64,000 bases of DNA from Edwardsiella hoshinae NBRC 105699 = ATCC 33379. Its GTDB lineage: Bacteria; Pseudomonadota; Gammaproteobacteria; Enterobacterales; Enterobacteriaceae. Under the pieces are notes generated by a model that did not search any database, was not told the origin of the DNA, and saw nothing but the letters and a program-made list of their open reading frames with translations. Below are positions 35,435 to 43,946 of the stretch, piece after piece (the stretch's first letter is position 1; each line of letters opens with the position of its first letter). The DNA lies in contig NZ_BAUC01000008.1 in the NCBI RefSeq assembly GCF_000474215.1, positions 1 to 64,000 of the forward strand. Reading direction: 5' to 3'. Both the position numbers and the translations under genes were made by a program.

Positions 35435-37546
35435 ATGAACGCATCCATCACAACACTCCTGTATCTTCTCCCTACAGCGGTTATTATCGGCTATATCTAT
35501 TGGTACACAATCAAGAGAGTGTCGCGGTTGTCTGCATCCTTTCCCTTTGTCAAAACTAAGCAGCGTAAACTGCACCCGGCAGAGCAGCAAGCGATCTCGG
35601 CCTATTTGCAGGGGCTGGATGCCGCTGCCCCTAACGCCAAACCCGATCTCGCGCTGCGCCATCAACGCCTGATGCCGCAGGGTGATCGGGTATATGCCGT
35701 CACCCACGCGATTACCCGCTACGCCCTGGCCGGCGACACACCGAGCCAACAGCGCTACTTTCTGGATAACCAGGAAATCCACCTGCCGGCCTTCTGGGAA
35801 CCGTACATCGCCGAGGAGAACAGCCTCGAGCTGATCAAGACCGCCAGCCTGCCGTTAGTCATCGCTATCAACGGTCATACCCTGGCGGAAAGTCTACACA
35901 ACCAACGTCTACCGCAACCGGCACAAGCCGCTGCCTCTATCCGCCGCAGCGAGGGCGAGCCGCTCGATCTGTACGGCGTTCGTAAGGAGACCCTGGCCGA
36001 ACATCGCTTGCAACAACGCGGCGGCGGCTATATTGCCTTGCCAACGGCACTGGGCCTTTTCTTATCGGCGCTCGCACTCGTCGTTCCGCCGACGCTGATG
36101 CCCTGGCTACTCTCCCTAGCCGCGCTCTTATTCGTCTGGGGGATAGGGTGCCAATACCGTAAACCCAGTCATAAACGGCTTAAAGAGATACACTTGTTGC
36201 GCGGCATACCCAAGCGCTGGGGATTATTCGGCGAATCCTGTTCTGAGCAAGTAAACAACGTCTCCATCGGCACGTTGGATCTGATTTACCCAGCGCACTG
36301 GCAACCCTACATCGATAAAGATCTCGGCCAACTGACCGAGATTGAAATCTATTTGAATCATCAGGTGGTTCGCCAAGGCCGTTTCCTTTCGCTCAACGAT
36401 GAGGCTACCCAATTCCCTTTACAGCCCTGGGGACGTAGCGCGCTGTTAAGCGTCGCCGCGCTACTCGGCCTGTTGTTATTGTTAACCAGTCAATCGTTGA
36501 GCGTACCGCTGAAGATCAGCAGCGCCTGGCTGCACGGCCCACAGACCCTCTCCGCCGACAGCGTGCAGCAGTTGGCCGCCATGCCCTTACAAGTCGGTGA
36601 CGTGCTGGATCTCAAAGGCACCGGCATGTGTCATGTACCGGCCCTCTATCAAGAAGGGGAACGCTACCCCTTCCTGCCTTTCGATTGCAGCACCATCTAT
36701 TGGGGAACCGCGCCCCCCATGGCGGAGCCTAACTCCGAGATCATCGATAACGCGGCCGCGCTACAAGCTACGGTTAACCGCCAACTCTCCTCACAAGAGG
36801 GCGACGGTACGGTCAGCCCTGCGCTGGCCAGCGCAATCCAAAAATCAGGGATGATCCTGCTGAATGACTTTGCCGCGATCGTACTCAAGACCGATGCGCT
36901 ATGCGGTCAAAAGAACGAGTGTGTTCGGCTGAAGAACGCGCTGGTGAACCTCAGCAACAGCAAGTCATGGAGCGCCCTGCTCAAGAAAGCGCGCACCGGC
37001 GGCTTGGAGGGCATCAATGTCCTGATGCGTCCGGCTAGCGCCCACCAACTGGCCACCATCGTCAACAGCGCGGTCTCCTCCTTCTACAACCGGGAAACGC
37101 ACAAGGCGGCCCAGTTACTGGCGGTGACGCCACCTGGCGGTTTCCTGATCAGCAGCGATGAAAAACGCCAGTGGGTTACCCACCCCCAGCCTCCCCTCTC
37201 GCTGTATGACTATGGCCCACAAGATCAGTGGCGCGAACTGGAAAATCTGTCGCGCATGTTACTGAATACCCCTTTCCGCGCACACGGCGTGATCACCGAC
37301 ATCCGCAGCGACGCCAATGGTACGCGCCACATCACTCTGCACAGCCAGCCGGAGGGCTTAACCCTTTGGCGCTATCTACTGATGCCTCCACTGCTCTTAA
37401 CGCTGAGCGTGGTACTCGCCGTCAACGCCACCCTCTTCGTCCGCCGCTGGCGCAGCGCCCGGGCGCGAATTCCGGCGATCCAGCGTTACTACGAGCAATG
37501 CATCAACCATAAGATTATGCCGTTTGATCCCCCGTCGCGTCCTTAA
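35435..37546 (+). CDS. igaA: Intracellular growth attenuator IgaA (Rcs repressor)
   Basis: Inner-membrane protein (also yrfF, umoB) that holds down the Rcs phosphorelay through RcsD; essential in Salmonella. 703 aa (E. coli 711). Five membrane segments: one at the N-terminus (about 5-25), two near 205-245, one near 340-360 and one near the C-terminus (about 648-670). Family blocks such as TPRRWGLFGE appear here as IPKRWGLFGESCSEQVNNVS. Followed by yrfG after 79 nt. Confidence 0.94.
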   Translation: MNASITTLLYLLPTAVIIGYIYWYTIKRVSRLSASFPFVKTKQRKLHPAEQQAISAYLQGLDAAAPNAKPDLALRHQRLMPQGDRVYAVTHAITRYALAGDTPSQQRYFLDNQEIHLPAFWEPYIAEENSLELIKTASLPLVIAINGHTLAESLHNQRLPQPAQAAASIRRSEGEPLDLYGVRKETLAEHRLQQRGGGYIALPTALGLFLSALALVVPPTLMPWLLSLAALLFVWGIGCQYRKPSHKRLKEIHLLRGIPKRWGLFGESCSEQVNNVSIGTLDLIYPAHWQPYIDKDLGQLTEIEIYLNHQVVRQGRFLSLNDEATQFPLQPWGRSALLSVAALLGLLLLLTSQSLSVPLKISSAWLHGPQTLSADSVQQLAAMPLQVGDVLDLKGTGMCHVPALYQEGERYPFLPFDCSTIYWGTAPPMAEPNSEIIDNAAALQATVNRQLSSQEGDGTVSPALASAIQKSGMILLNDFAAIVLKTDALCGQKNECVRLKNALVNLSNSKSWSALLKKARTGGLEGINVLMRPASAHQLATIVNSAVSSFYNRETHKAAQLLAVTPPGGFLISSDEKRQWVTHPQPPLSLYDYGPQDQWRELENLSRMLLNTPFRAHGVITDIRSDANGTRHITLHSQPEGLTLWRYLLMPPLLLTLSVVLAVNATLFVRRWRSARARIPAIQRYYEQCINHKIMPFDPPSRP

Positions 37547-37625
37547 CTGCGGCATGACAAGGAGACGCCAGGAAAATATACTGAGGGGCTGATACCCCCG
37601 CCCCCTGTGTTTTCCGGAGTACGCC

Positions 37626-38327
37626 ATGAGTCCCACCCTCAACTGGAACGACATCGATACCGTCCTGCTAGACATGGACGGTACCCTGATCGATCTCGCT
37701 TTCGACAACTATTTCTGGCTGACGCTGGTACCACAGACGTTGTGCGCCACGCGTGGCATCTCTGCGGATGCGGCACAGGCTTTGATTCAGCGAGAGTATC
37801 AGGCGGTAGCGCATACCCTGGACTGGTACTGCTTCGACTACTGGAGCGCCCGGCTCGGCTTGGATATCCAGCGTATGACCCAGGAACAATGTGATCGCGT
37901 GCGTGTCCGTCAGGATACCCTGCCCCTCCTGACAGCGCTGCGTGCCAGCGGGCGGCGCACCATCCTGCTGACCAATGCCCACCCACACGGATTAGCAGTA
38001 AAAATGGCGCAGACGGGATTGGCGAACCATCTTGATTTACGCTATTCCACCCACATATTTGGCTATCCCAAAGAGGATCAGCGTCTGTGGCAGGCACTAC
38101 AGCGCCACTGCCCATTCGATCCGAACAGGACGCTGTTTATCGATGATGCCGAGCCGATACTCGATGCCGCACGCCAATTCGGTATCCGTTACTGCCTGGG
38201 CGTCAGCAACCCCGACTCCGGCAAACCGGAGAAACGCTTCGCTCGCCATGCGGCACTGAATGATTACCGCACCCTGTTGCCAGCTATCGCTGCTGGCAGA
38301 GGTGGCCAAGAGAGGAGGGCTGGATGA
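37626..38327 (+). CDS. yrfG: GMP/IMP nucleotidase YrfG
   Basis: HAD-superfamily phosphatase that dephosphorylates purine nucleotides. 233 aa. Motif I DMDGTLIDLAFD at residues 17-28; motif II LLTNAHPHG; motif IV FIDDAEPILDAA. Its stop overlaps the hslR start as ATGA, so the two are translationally coupled. Confidence 0.93.
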   Translation: MSPTLNWNDIDTVLLDMDGTLIDLAFDNYFWLTLVPQTLCATRGISADAAQALIQREYQAVAHTLDWYCFDYWSARLGLDIQRMTQEQCDRVRVRQDTLPLLTALRASGRRTILLTNAHPHGLAVKMAQTGLANHLDLRYSTHIFGYPKEDQRLWQALQRHCPFDPNRTLFIDDAEPILDAARQFGIRYCLGVSNPDSGKPEKRFARHAALNDYRTLLPAIAAGRGGQERRAG

Positions 38328-38740
38328 AGGACAGTCGCAAAACAACGCCAACGGACACAGGCGTTCGCCTGGATAAATGGCTATGGGCGGCGCGCTTTTA
38401 CAAGACTCGCGCCATCGCCCGCGAGATGATAGACGGTGGGAAAGTGCATTATAACGGCGTGCGCGGTAAACCCAGCCGCAACGTTGAGGTCGGCGCAGAG
38501 ATCCGCCTGCGTCAAGGCAACGATGATCGCACCGTCATCGTCATGGCCCTCAGTACCCAACGCGGCGCGGCCGAACAGGCTCGCCTACTCTATCAAGAGA
38601 CGGCGCAGAGCATCGCGAAACGGGAGGCCCTCGCCCAGGCGCGGAAGTTGAATGCCCTGAGCATGCCGCACCCGGATCGCCGCCCCGATAAAAAAGAGCG
38701 GCGCAATCTGCTTAAATTTAAACACGGCCAGTCGGAATGA
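38324..38740 (+). CDS. hslR: Heat shock protein Hsp15 (ribosome-associated)
   Basis: S4-domain RNA-binding protein that rescues stalled 50S subunits carrying tRNA-nascent chain. 138 aa (E. coli 133). S4 domain at residues 14-75 (VRLDKWLWAARFYKTRAIA), basic C-terminus (RRPDKKERRNLLKFKHG). Heat-shock regulation is known in E. coli but no promoter was assigned here. Confidence 0.95.
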   Translation: MKDSRKTTPTDTGVRLDKWLWAARFYKTRAIAREMIDGGKVHYNGVRGKPSRNVEVGAEIRLRQGNDDRTVIVMALSTQRGAAEQARLLYQETAQSIAKREALAQARKLNALSMPHPDRRPDKKERRNLLKFKHGQSE

Positions 38741-38763
38741 CCGGCGCCTGAAGAGAGATGACT

Positions 38764-39645
38764 ATGTCCCATCACGACCAATTACATCGCTACCTGTTTG
38801 AGAATCTGGCCGTACGCGGCGAGCTGGTCAACGCCGGCGAGACCTATGCCCATATCCTCGAAAACCATGACTATCCGCTGCCGGTACAGACCCTGCTGGG
38901 TGAACTGCTGGTGGCGACCAGTCTGCTGACTGCCACCCTGAAATTTGCCGGCAATATCACCGTTCAACTACAAGGTGATGGCCCGCTAACACTGGCGGTC
39001 ATTAATGGCAATCATCACCAGGAGATGCGGGGTGTCGCCCGCCTACAAGGCGAGATCGCCGATGGGAGCAGCCTGAAACAGATGCTGGGGAACGGGGTAA
39101 TGGTGATCACTATCACCCCGCAGGAGGGGGAGCGCTATCAAGGCGTCGTCGCCCTGGAGGGCGAAACCCTGGCCGACTGCCTGGAGGCGTACTTCATGCA
39201 GTCCGAGCAACTACCGACCCGACTGTTTATCTTCACGGGTGAACACGAAGGTAAACCCGCAGCCGCCGGCATGCTATTACAGATCTTACCGACGCAACCA
39301 AATAATGCCGATGATCTGCACCATCTGGCGCTCCTGACCGCCACCGTGACGCCGCAAGAGTTGTTTACCCTGCCCGCCAATGAAGTGCTATACCGCCTGT
39401 ACAATCAGGAGCAGGTCACGCTGTTCGACCCTCAACCGATCGTCTTCCGTTGTGGTTGCTCCCGCGAGCGCAGCGCGAGCGCGTTGATGAGCCTGCCAGC
39501 GCAACAACTGGATCAACTATTGGACGAGCGTGGCAGCATCGATATGCACTGTGACTATTGTGGCAGCCACTATCTGTTTGATCGGGTCGACATCGATGCC
39601 TTACGTGCCAGCGCAACGAACACCAACGATGGGCAAGTCCATTAA
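38764..39645 (+). CDS. hslO: Redox-activated chaperonin Hsp33
   Basis: Cytosolic holdase activated by oxidation and zinc release. 293 aa from the ATG at 38764 (E. coli 292). The C-terminal zinc centre is CxC in FRCGCSRER and CxxC in [11 protein letters not shown]. An ATG two codons earlier (38758) is possible; the later one has AGAGAG at normal spacing and matches the family N-terminus better. Ends 12 nt before a strong terminator. Confidence 0.95.
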   Translation: MSHHDQLHRYLFENLAVRGELVNAGETYAHILENHDYPLPVQTLLGELLVATSLLTATLKFAGNITVQLQGDGPLTLAVINGNHHQEMRGVARLQGEIADGSSLKQMLGNGVMVITITPQEGERYQGVVALEGETLADCLEAYFMQSEQLPTRLFIFTGEHEGKPAAAGMLLQILPTQPNNADDLHHLALLTATVTPQELFTLPANEVLYRLYNQEQVTLFDPQPIVFRCGCSRERSASALMSLPAQQLDQLLDERGSIDMHCDYCGSHYLFDRVDIDALRASATNTNDGQVH

Positions 39646-39656
39646 TCTTCTGCTTC

Positions 39657-39682
39657 TGGGAGGCCTGGCCTCCCATTTTTAT
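39657..39682 (+). terminator. Terminator of hslO
   Basis: TGGGAGGCC (39657-39665) pairs with GGCCTCCCA (39667-39675), followed by TTTTTATTTATT. Confidence 0.85.
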
Positions 39683-39874
39683 TTATTAATGAACTTGCAT
39701 TTATTTAGATAATTATTTAGACCTCTTTAAATCTACCCATTTTTAGGGAGTCATCATTTTTTGATCCCTCTCTCTTTTCCATCATGCCGACAGAAATAGA
39801 ATCCTCCCCGTCCGCCAGGAAAAAGAAAAACAATAAAATAGAAATAAGAACAAATATATTTCATGGGATAATCT
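39683..39874. promoter_or_regulatory. AT-rich leader of the sulfite-reductase locus
   Basis: About 190 bp, strikingly AT-rich against the GC-rich surroundings, directly upstream of the ferredoxin gene. It holds a repeated TTATTTAGA motif (39701-39709 and 39713-39721). The operon promoter should be here, but no full sigma-70, FNR (TTGATnnnnATCAA) or NarL/P site could be assigned by eye; TTGATCCC at about 39764 matches one FNR half-site only. Confidence 0.5.
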
Positions 39875-40513
39875 ATGAAGCATTATTCACGCCGCAGCAT
39901 TATCATTGGAGCCGGATTTATCGTGCTCGCACCGGGCATATTATTATCCAGTCCCAACCGAAAGGGAAAACAGTACGCACTGATCCACGATCAAACGAAA
40001 TGCATCGGCTGCCAGGAGTGTGTCACCGCGTGTAATAACATTAATCAGGTCGCCCCCGGTTGCACCCGCCTAGCGATCGTCCCACTGCCGCCCTCAACTG
40101 CACACGCCGAAGAGAACCAACACTATTTCCGCCACGGCTGCCAGCACTGCGATCCTGCGCCCTGTCTTGATGTCTGCCCCAGCGGGGCGACCTACCGCGA
40201 CCAACACGGTCTAGTACAAATCGACGCACAACGCTGCCTCGGCTGTGGTTACTGCATCCGTACCTGCCCCTATCAAGCGCGCTATCTCCACCCGACCCAC
40301 CATATCGCTGACAAGTGTGACTTCTGTAGCGCTACTCGCTTAAGCCACGGCCAGGTCCCCATCTGCGCGCGCATCTGCCCCAAGCAGGCACTCAGCTTTG
40401 GCGAATTGGCGACACCGCAGTTCGAGCTCAAACTGGCGCTAGCTCCTTATTACCAGTATCACTTGGCCGGTACGCGTCACAGCCGGATCTACCATATTCT
40501 CGCCGATGACTAG
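39875..40513 (+). CDS. Tat-exported ferredoxin, four [4Fe-4S] clusters (SirC/MccC/NrfC-like)
   Basis: 212 aa. The N-terminus HYSRRSIIIGAGFIVLAPG is a twin-arginine signal, so the folded protein should be exported or membrane-anchored outside the cytoplasm. Sixteen cluster cysteines in four groups: C43/46/49/53, C89/92/97/101, C121/124/127/131 and C148/151/164/168. This is the NrfC/TtrB/DmsB pattern of periplasmic electron-transfer subunits. It lies 9 nt before the cytochrome b gene and upstream of the octahaem cytochrome, so it most likely carries electrons from the cytochrome b to the reductase, as SirC/MccC are thought to do. The exact orthology is not settled. Confidence 0.85.
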   Translation: MKHYSRRSIIIGAGFIVLAPGILLSSPNRKGKQYALIHDQTKCIGCQECVTACNNINQVAPGCTRLAIVPLPPSTAHAEENQHYFRHGCQHCDPAPCLDVCPSGATYRDQHGLVQIDAQRCLGCGYCIRTCPYQARYLHPTHHIADKCDFCSATRLSHGQVPICARICPKQALSFGELATPQFELKLALAPYYQYHLAGTRHSRIYHILADD

Positions 40514-40522
40514 GAGCCGAGC

Positions 40523-41311
40523 ATGAACACCGTACAACTGCATACCTACCTGACCCAACAGCTTCCCGCCCCGGCGGCGGATGTTTGGCCGATCGGAATG
40601 GTCGCCTTAACCATCGCCTGGTTAGTATTCTGTGTCCTCTTACTACTACATGCCCTACTACGGCGGCGCTATCCCGCTCCCCCACAACAAGGTACACCAG
40701 AGCATCTCTATCTCTATCCTCTTCATCTTCGTCTGTGGCATGGGTTGAACGCCTTACTGTTCCTCTTTTTACTCATCAGCGGCCTACTCACCCACTTCAC
40801 GCTGTTGCCCTTGGCGGCCATGTGTTGGCTGGTACACGCTCATCCCTACGCCGGCTATCTGCTCGTGGTGCTCTGGTGCGGCTTTCTCGCCGTTAACCTC
40901 TTCGGCCCCAATGGCCGGCATTATCGCATCATCTGGCCGGGTTTAGCGGCTCGCTGCTGGCGCCAGGCCCGCTTTTATCTCATCGGGATCTTTCATGCCG
41001 AATCCCACCCATTCATCACAACATCGGCGCAAAAATTTAATCCATTGCAACAACTGAGCTATGGCGTAGTCATGTTCGGTCTACTGCCACTATTATTTCT
41101 CAGTGGCTTCGTTCTGACGATCCCGCAATGGCTTCCGCACGGTACCGCCTACTGGGCATTACAAGGCCATTTATTATTATCATTATTTGGATTGATGTTT
41201 ATCAGTGCACATATTTATTTATGCACGCTTGGCGAGACATGGAAAGAAACCTTTATGACGATGCTCGATGGTTATCATCGCCATCGAGTCCACATCGTAG
41301 AGAATAAATAA
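40523..41311 (+). CDS. FdnI-like di-haem cytochrome b, quinol-oxidising membrane subunit
   Basis: 262 aa with five predicted membrane helices (about residues 22-47, 70-92, 108-128, 178-200, 214-236). Candidate haem ligands are H73, H107 and the pair H216/H230, spaced 14 residues as H155/H169 in E. coli FdnI; the C-terminal part (HLLLSLFGLMFISAHIYLCTLG) resembles FdnI. It should oxidise (mena)quinol and pass electrons to the ferredoxin. Described MccA/SirA loci use an NrfD-like protein without haem at this place, so this is a different type of membrane module. GAGC at a suitable spacing precedes the ATG. Thiosulfate reductase-type cytochrome b subunits are the alternative label. Confidence 0.8.
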   Translation: MNTVQLHTYLTQQLPAPAADVWPIGMVALTIAWLVFCVLLLLHALLRRRYPAPPQQGTPEHLYLYPLHLRLWHGLNALLFLFLLISGLLTHFTLLPLAAMCWLVHAHPYAGYLLVVLWCGFLAVNLFGPNGRHYRIIWPGLAARCWRQARFYLIGIFHAESHPFITTSAQKFNPLQQLSYGVVMFGLLPLLFLSGFVLTIPQWLPHGTAYWALQGHLLLSLFGLMFISAHIYLCTLGETWKETFMTMLDGYHRHRVHIVENK

Positions 41312-41387
41312 TAAAAAAGACATAAATATTAAAAATAGGCTGGTGTCAGCGCACCACGCCATTATTTACTGGGTCAAGGAGTTGACG

Positions 41388-43418
41388 ATGAAAATACCTA
41401 CCCGCTTACGCTGTTTTCCCTTATTGTTTTTCGCTATGCCGCTCATGGCCGCATCAGGACTGGTGTCTCAGTCTCCGCCAAATGAACCTGCGGAATCAAC
41501 GCCATCTGCCACGCTCCTGGTAGCGTCCCCCGCAACCAAAATCGACGTAAACCGTAACGACGGCACTCCCGACACACCGCGCACCCTGATGGGGTATGTC
41601 GAGCAAGAGAAAGATCTGTTCGCCTATCTGCGCGAACATCATCCTCTATTTAAGTATGAAGCCGCCGGGCGCCTGGTCGGTAAATACACCATCAGCGATC
41701 GTGAAGAGGAGTTTGTCGAGTTCGGCGGCGGTGAAAAATACGCTGAAAAACATGGTTATCCGGTGGCGATCACCTATCGCTTAGGCGTCGAGTCCATCCT
41801 CGACTTCCCCAATAAGTATGTTGGCCCACAGAAGTGTGCGGAATGCCACCCAGCACAGTACCAAGCCTGGGAACGCTCCCGCCATGCCAAAACCGTCCGA
41901 TTTCCCGACGAAATGCTCGAAATCCCTGACGGGGATCTGCACCGCGGACTGTATGGCAGTAAAGCGTCCGTGCTGCCGCAAGGAGTCACCTCAGATGCTA
42001 TCTATGCCATCATCGGTACTCCACGAACGAAATACGGTTTTATCGATGCCTGGATGGTCCGTGGTACCTACCATATTGAGGGCGGATTACTGAAAGACGG
42101 CACCGGAACCATGGTCGCCGGCGGTAACCAGTTTTCTCGTGGCTGGGCACAGTTTATCACCCCCAAGATGGCGCAGAAGATCGCCACCTTTGTTCCCGGT
42201 TTTCCCACCAAATTGGAGCAGTTCGGCGCACAAGGCTCCAATATCTGGGGTATGACCTCTTACGGTGCCGCTAACCGCACCAATATGATGTTCCAGCCGG
42301 CCAGCGCCTACTGCGAGGTATGTCATTCCATGAAGTTCGACTTCAAGAGCTCCCAGGAGTTTATCGCCGCGCTAGGTAAGCCCGCAGAGCTACGTAAGCA
42401 TACCATCGCCAAGGGGATCTCCTGCGAAGAGTGCCACGGTGCCGGAGCGCACCTGTATGGTGCCCGTGGTGCGGGGATGCCGTCCAACTGTGAACGTTGC
42501 CACCAGCGTTTCACCTATAACACCGCCGACGAAGCCGCCGATCCGCAACGGCCGTTCAACTCCTACTTCAAGTCGTCTTGTCCCTCCTGTGGCACCGAAG
42601 GCTCGCAGATGTACTACACCGCACACTACCAGAATGGTATGCGTTGCAATACCTGTCACGATCCACACGCGGTCACAGCTAACGATTGGCGGGAGGGCTT
42701 CACTAAGGCGACGCTGAAAAAACGGTGCCAAGATTGCCATACCGATCAGGCTGAATTCTTTGCGCAAGGAGATACCCACGGACAAAACCAGTGTACCGCC
42801 TGCCATATGCCTAACATGGGAAGCTGTGAAAACTTCGCCACCATCCAGTTCCCCGATCATGCCGGGTTCGATAACGTACGCCGGGCGCATATCTGGAAGA
42901 TCCTGGTCGATGAGAAAGCCAAGACTCTCAATCCGCCCGAGGGACAACCCCGCACCGCCAACGTCAAAGGGTGGAGTATCGCCCGCCAGGATGGCAAACC
43001 CTACTTGGATCTGATGTGGTCTTGCGGTCGCACCGCTTTTAGCGACGGCGACGTGATCGATGGGGGAGGCTGCCACAGCCCGGTCCAAACCGTGCTCTCC
43101 GAACGCCTGCAATTTAAGGATCAAGAAAGCATCTATGCCAAGGTGATGGAGTGGCAAACGCCGGTCAAGGATGGCTATGTTCGTATTCACAGCGGATTAG
43201 ATCGCATCGAGAAGCGCCTGAACAAGACCACGACCCTGTCGCAAAGCGACAAGGTACAAGTACGCTTGCTCAGCAACCACGCCCGCCAACAAGCAGACCT
43301 GATCAAGCGAGACGGCTCCTGGGGCCTCCATGCGCCGCATTACGCCAAAACGCGCATCGAAGAGGGCCAACTGTATATTGATCACGCTGAAGCGATCCTA
43401 GACGGTAAGGCGCACTAA
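41388..43418 (+). CDS. Octahaem c-type cytochrome, dissimilatory sulfite reductase (MccA/SirA type)
   Basis: 676 aa from the ATG at 41388, which has AAGGAG upstream; an in-frame ATG at 41343 is upstream of the signal peptide. Residues 1-22 are a Sec signal (MKIPTRLRCFPLLFFAMPLMAA). Seven CX2CH sites: C150, C309, C346, C368, C420, C447, C469 (first Cys of each). The eighth is C546-X15-C562-H563, the CX15CH motif known only from MccA of Wolinella and SirA-type sulfite reductases, which reduce sulfite to sulfide with six electrons at a haem-copper site. Extra cysteines C398 and C401 (SSCPSCG, not followed by His) and C480 (NMGSC) are candidates for the Cu(I) ligands; K395 is a candidate active-site lysine. 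The protein is periplasmic. Octahaem tetrathionate reductase and hydroxylamine reductases lack the CX15CH motif. Confidence 0.87.
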   Translation: MKIPTRLRCFPLLFFAMPLMAASGLVSQSPPNEPAESTPSATLLVASPATKIDVNRNDGTPDTPRTLMGYVEQEKDLFAYLREHHPLFKYEAAGRLVGKYTISDREEEFVEFGGGEKYAEKHGYPVAITYRLGVESILDFPNKYVGPQKCAECHPAQYQAWERSRHAKTVRFPDEMLEIPDGDLHRGLYGSKASVLPQGVTSDAIYAIIGTPRTKYGFIDAWMVRGTYHIEGGLLKDGTGTMVAGGNQFSRGWAQFITPKMAQKIATFVPGFPTKLEQFGAQGSNIWGMTSYGAANRTNMMFQPASAYCEVCHSMKFDFKSSQEFIAALGKPAELRKHTIAKGISCEECHGAGAHLYGARGAGMPSNCERCHQRFTYNTADEAADPQRPFNSYFKSSCPSCGTEGSQMYYTAHYQNGMRCNTCHDPHAVTANDWREGFTKATLKKRCQDCHTDQAEFFAQGDTHGQNQCTACHMPNMGSCENFATIQFPDHAGFDNVRRAHIWKILVDEKAKTLNPPEGQPRTANVKGWSIARQDGKPYLDLMWSCGRTAFSDGDVIDGGGCHSPVQTVLSERLQFKDQESIYAKVMEWQTPVKDGYVRIHSGLDRIEKRLNKTTTLSQSDKVQVRLLSNHARQQADLIKRDGSWGLHAPHYAKTRIEEGQLYIDHAEAILDGKAH

Positions 43419-43499
43419 GCGTCGCAGCATACGGTGGGCGTCTCTGGCGCCCACCCGCTTTCCCCCTCAATCGCCCACATCAACAACAAGGAGTATTTT

Positions 43500-43946
43500 A
43501 TGTTACGTCACCCACACTTCGCTCTCTATCTTACACTTAGCCTGCTTTTCCCGCTCGCTCCCCTTGCCGCCCCCTCGCACTCTAACATTCAGGACGCACA
43601 GGAGCCAACGCCCATCAGCATGCGAGCAGCCGAAGCGTTACTCGGCCAGCCCAATGTCTATTTCCTGGACGTCAATACCCCAGAGATCTGGCAGCAAGGG
43701 CGCATTCCCGGCGCCATCTACATTAACCGCGAGCACTGGCAGAGCCTATTGCCTCGTGACCGGCAAGCGACCTTGATCTTCTACTGTGCGAATAAACTCT
43801 GCCTCGCCAGTCATGATGCCGCCAAGATGGCCATGGCGCTCGGCTACCGTCATGTCTTTCATCTGGCCGACGGTATCTTCGGTTGGATCACCTCGGGACG
43901 ACCTACGGAGAAGGACGAAGGCCCCGCATCAACGCTGACTCACTAA
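43500..43946 (+). CDS. Periplasmic rhodanese-domain protein
   Basis: 148 aa with a Sec signal peptide (MLRHPHFALYLTLSLLFPLAPLAA) and one rhodanese domain (about residues 38-135). The expected active-site cysteine is C96 in FYCANKLCLAS, with a second, C101, in the loop. AAGGAG precedes the ATG by 6 nt. It follows the octahaem cytochrome after 81 nt on the same strand, so it is probably co-transcribed. It may move sulfane sulfur in the periplasm or protect the reductase from side products; neither is shown by the sequence. Confidence 0.8.
   Translation: MLRHPHFALYLTLSLLFPLAPLAAPSHSNIQDAQEPTPISMRAAEALLGQPNVYFLDVNTPEIWQQGRIPGAIYINREHWQSLLPRDRQATLIFYCANKLCLASHDAAKMAMALGYRHVFHLADGIFGWITSGRPTEKDEGPASTLTH

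Noticed and set aside
39740-39780. FNR site upstream of the sulfite locus
   Set aside because: Only one half-site (TTGAT) is present; ATCAAAAAATGAT on the minus strand has the halves in the wrong order.
42579-42593. CPSCG of the octahaem cytochrome as a ninth haem site
   Set aside because: There is a glycine where the haem-ligand histidine should be; a metal (Cu) ligand role is more likely.
41388-43418. Identification as octahaem tetrathionate reductase or hydroxylamine reductase
   Set aside because: Those families use CX2CH (one CX2CK) and lack the CX15CH motif seen at C546-C562.
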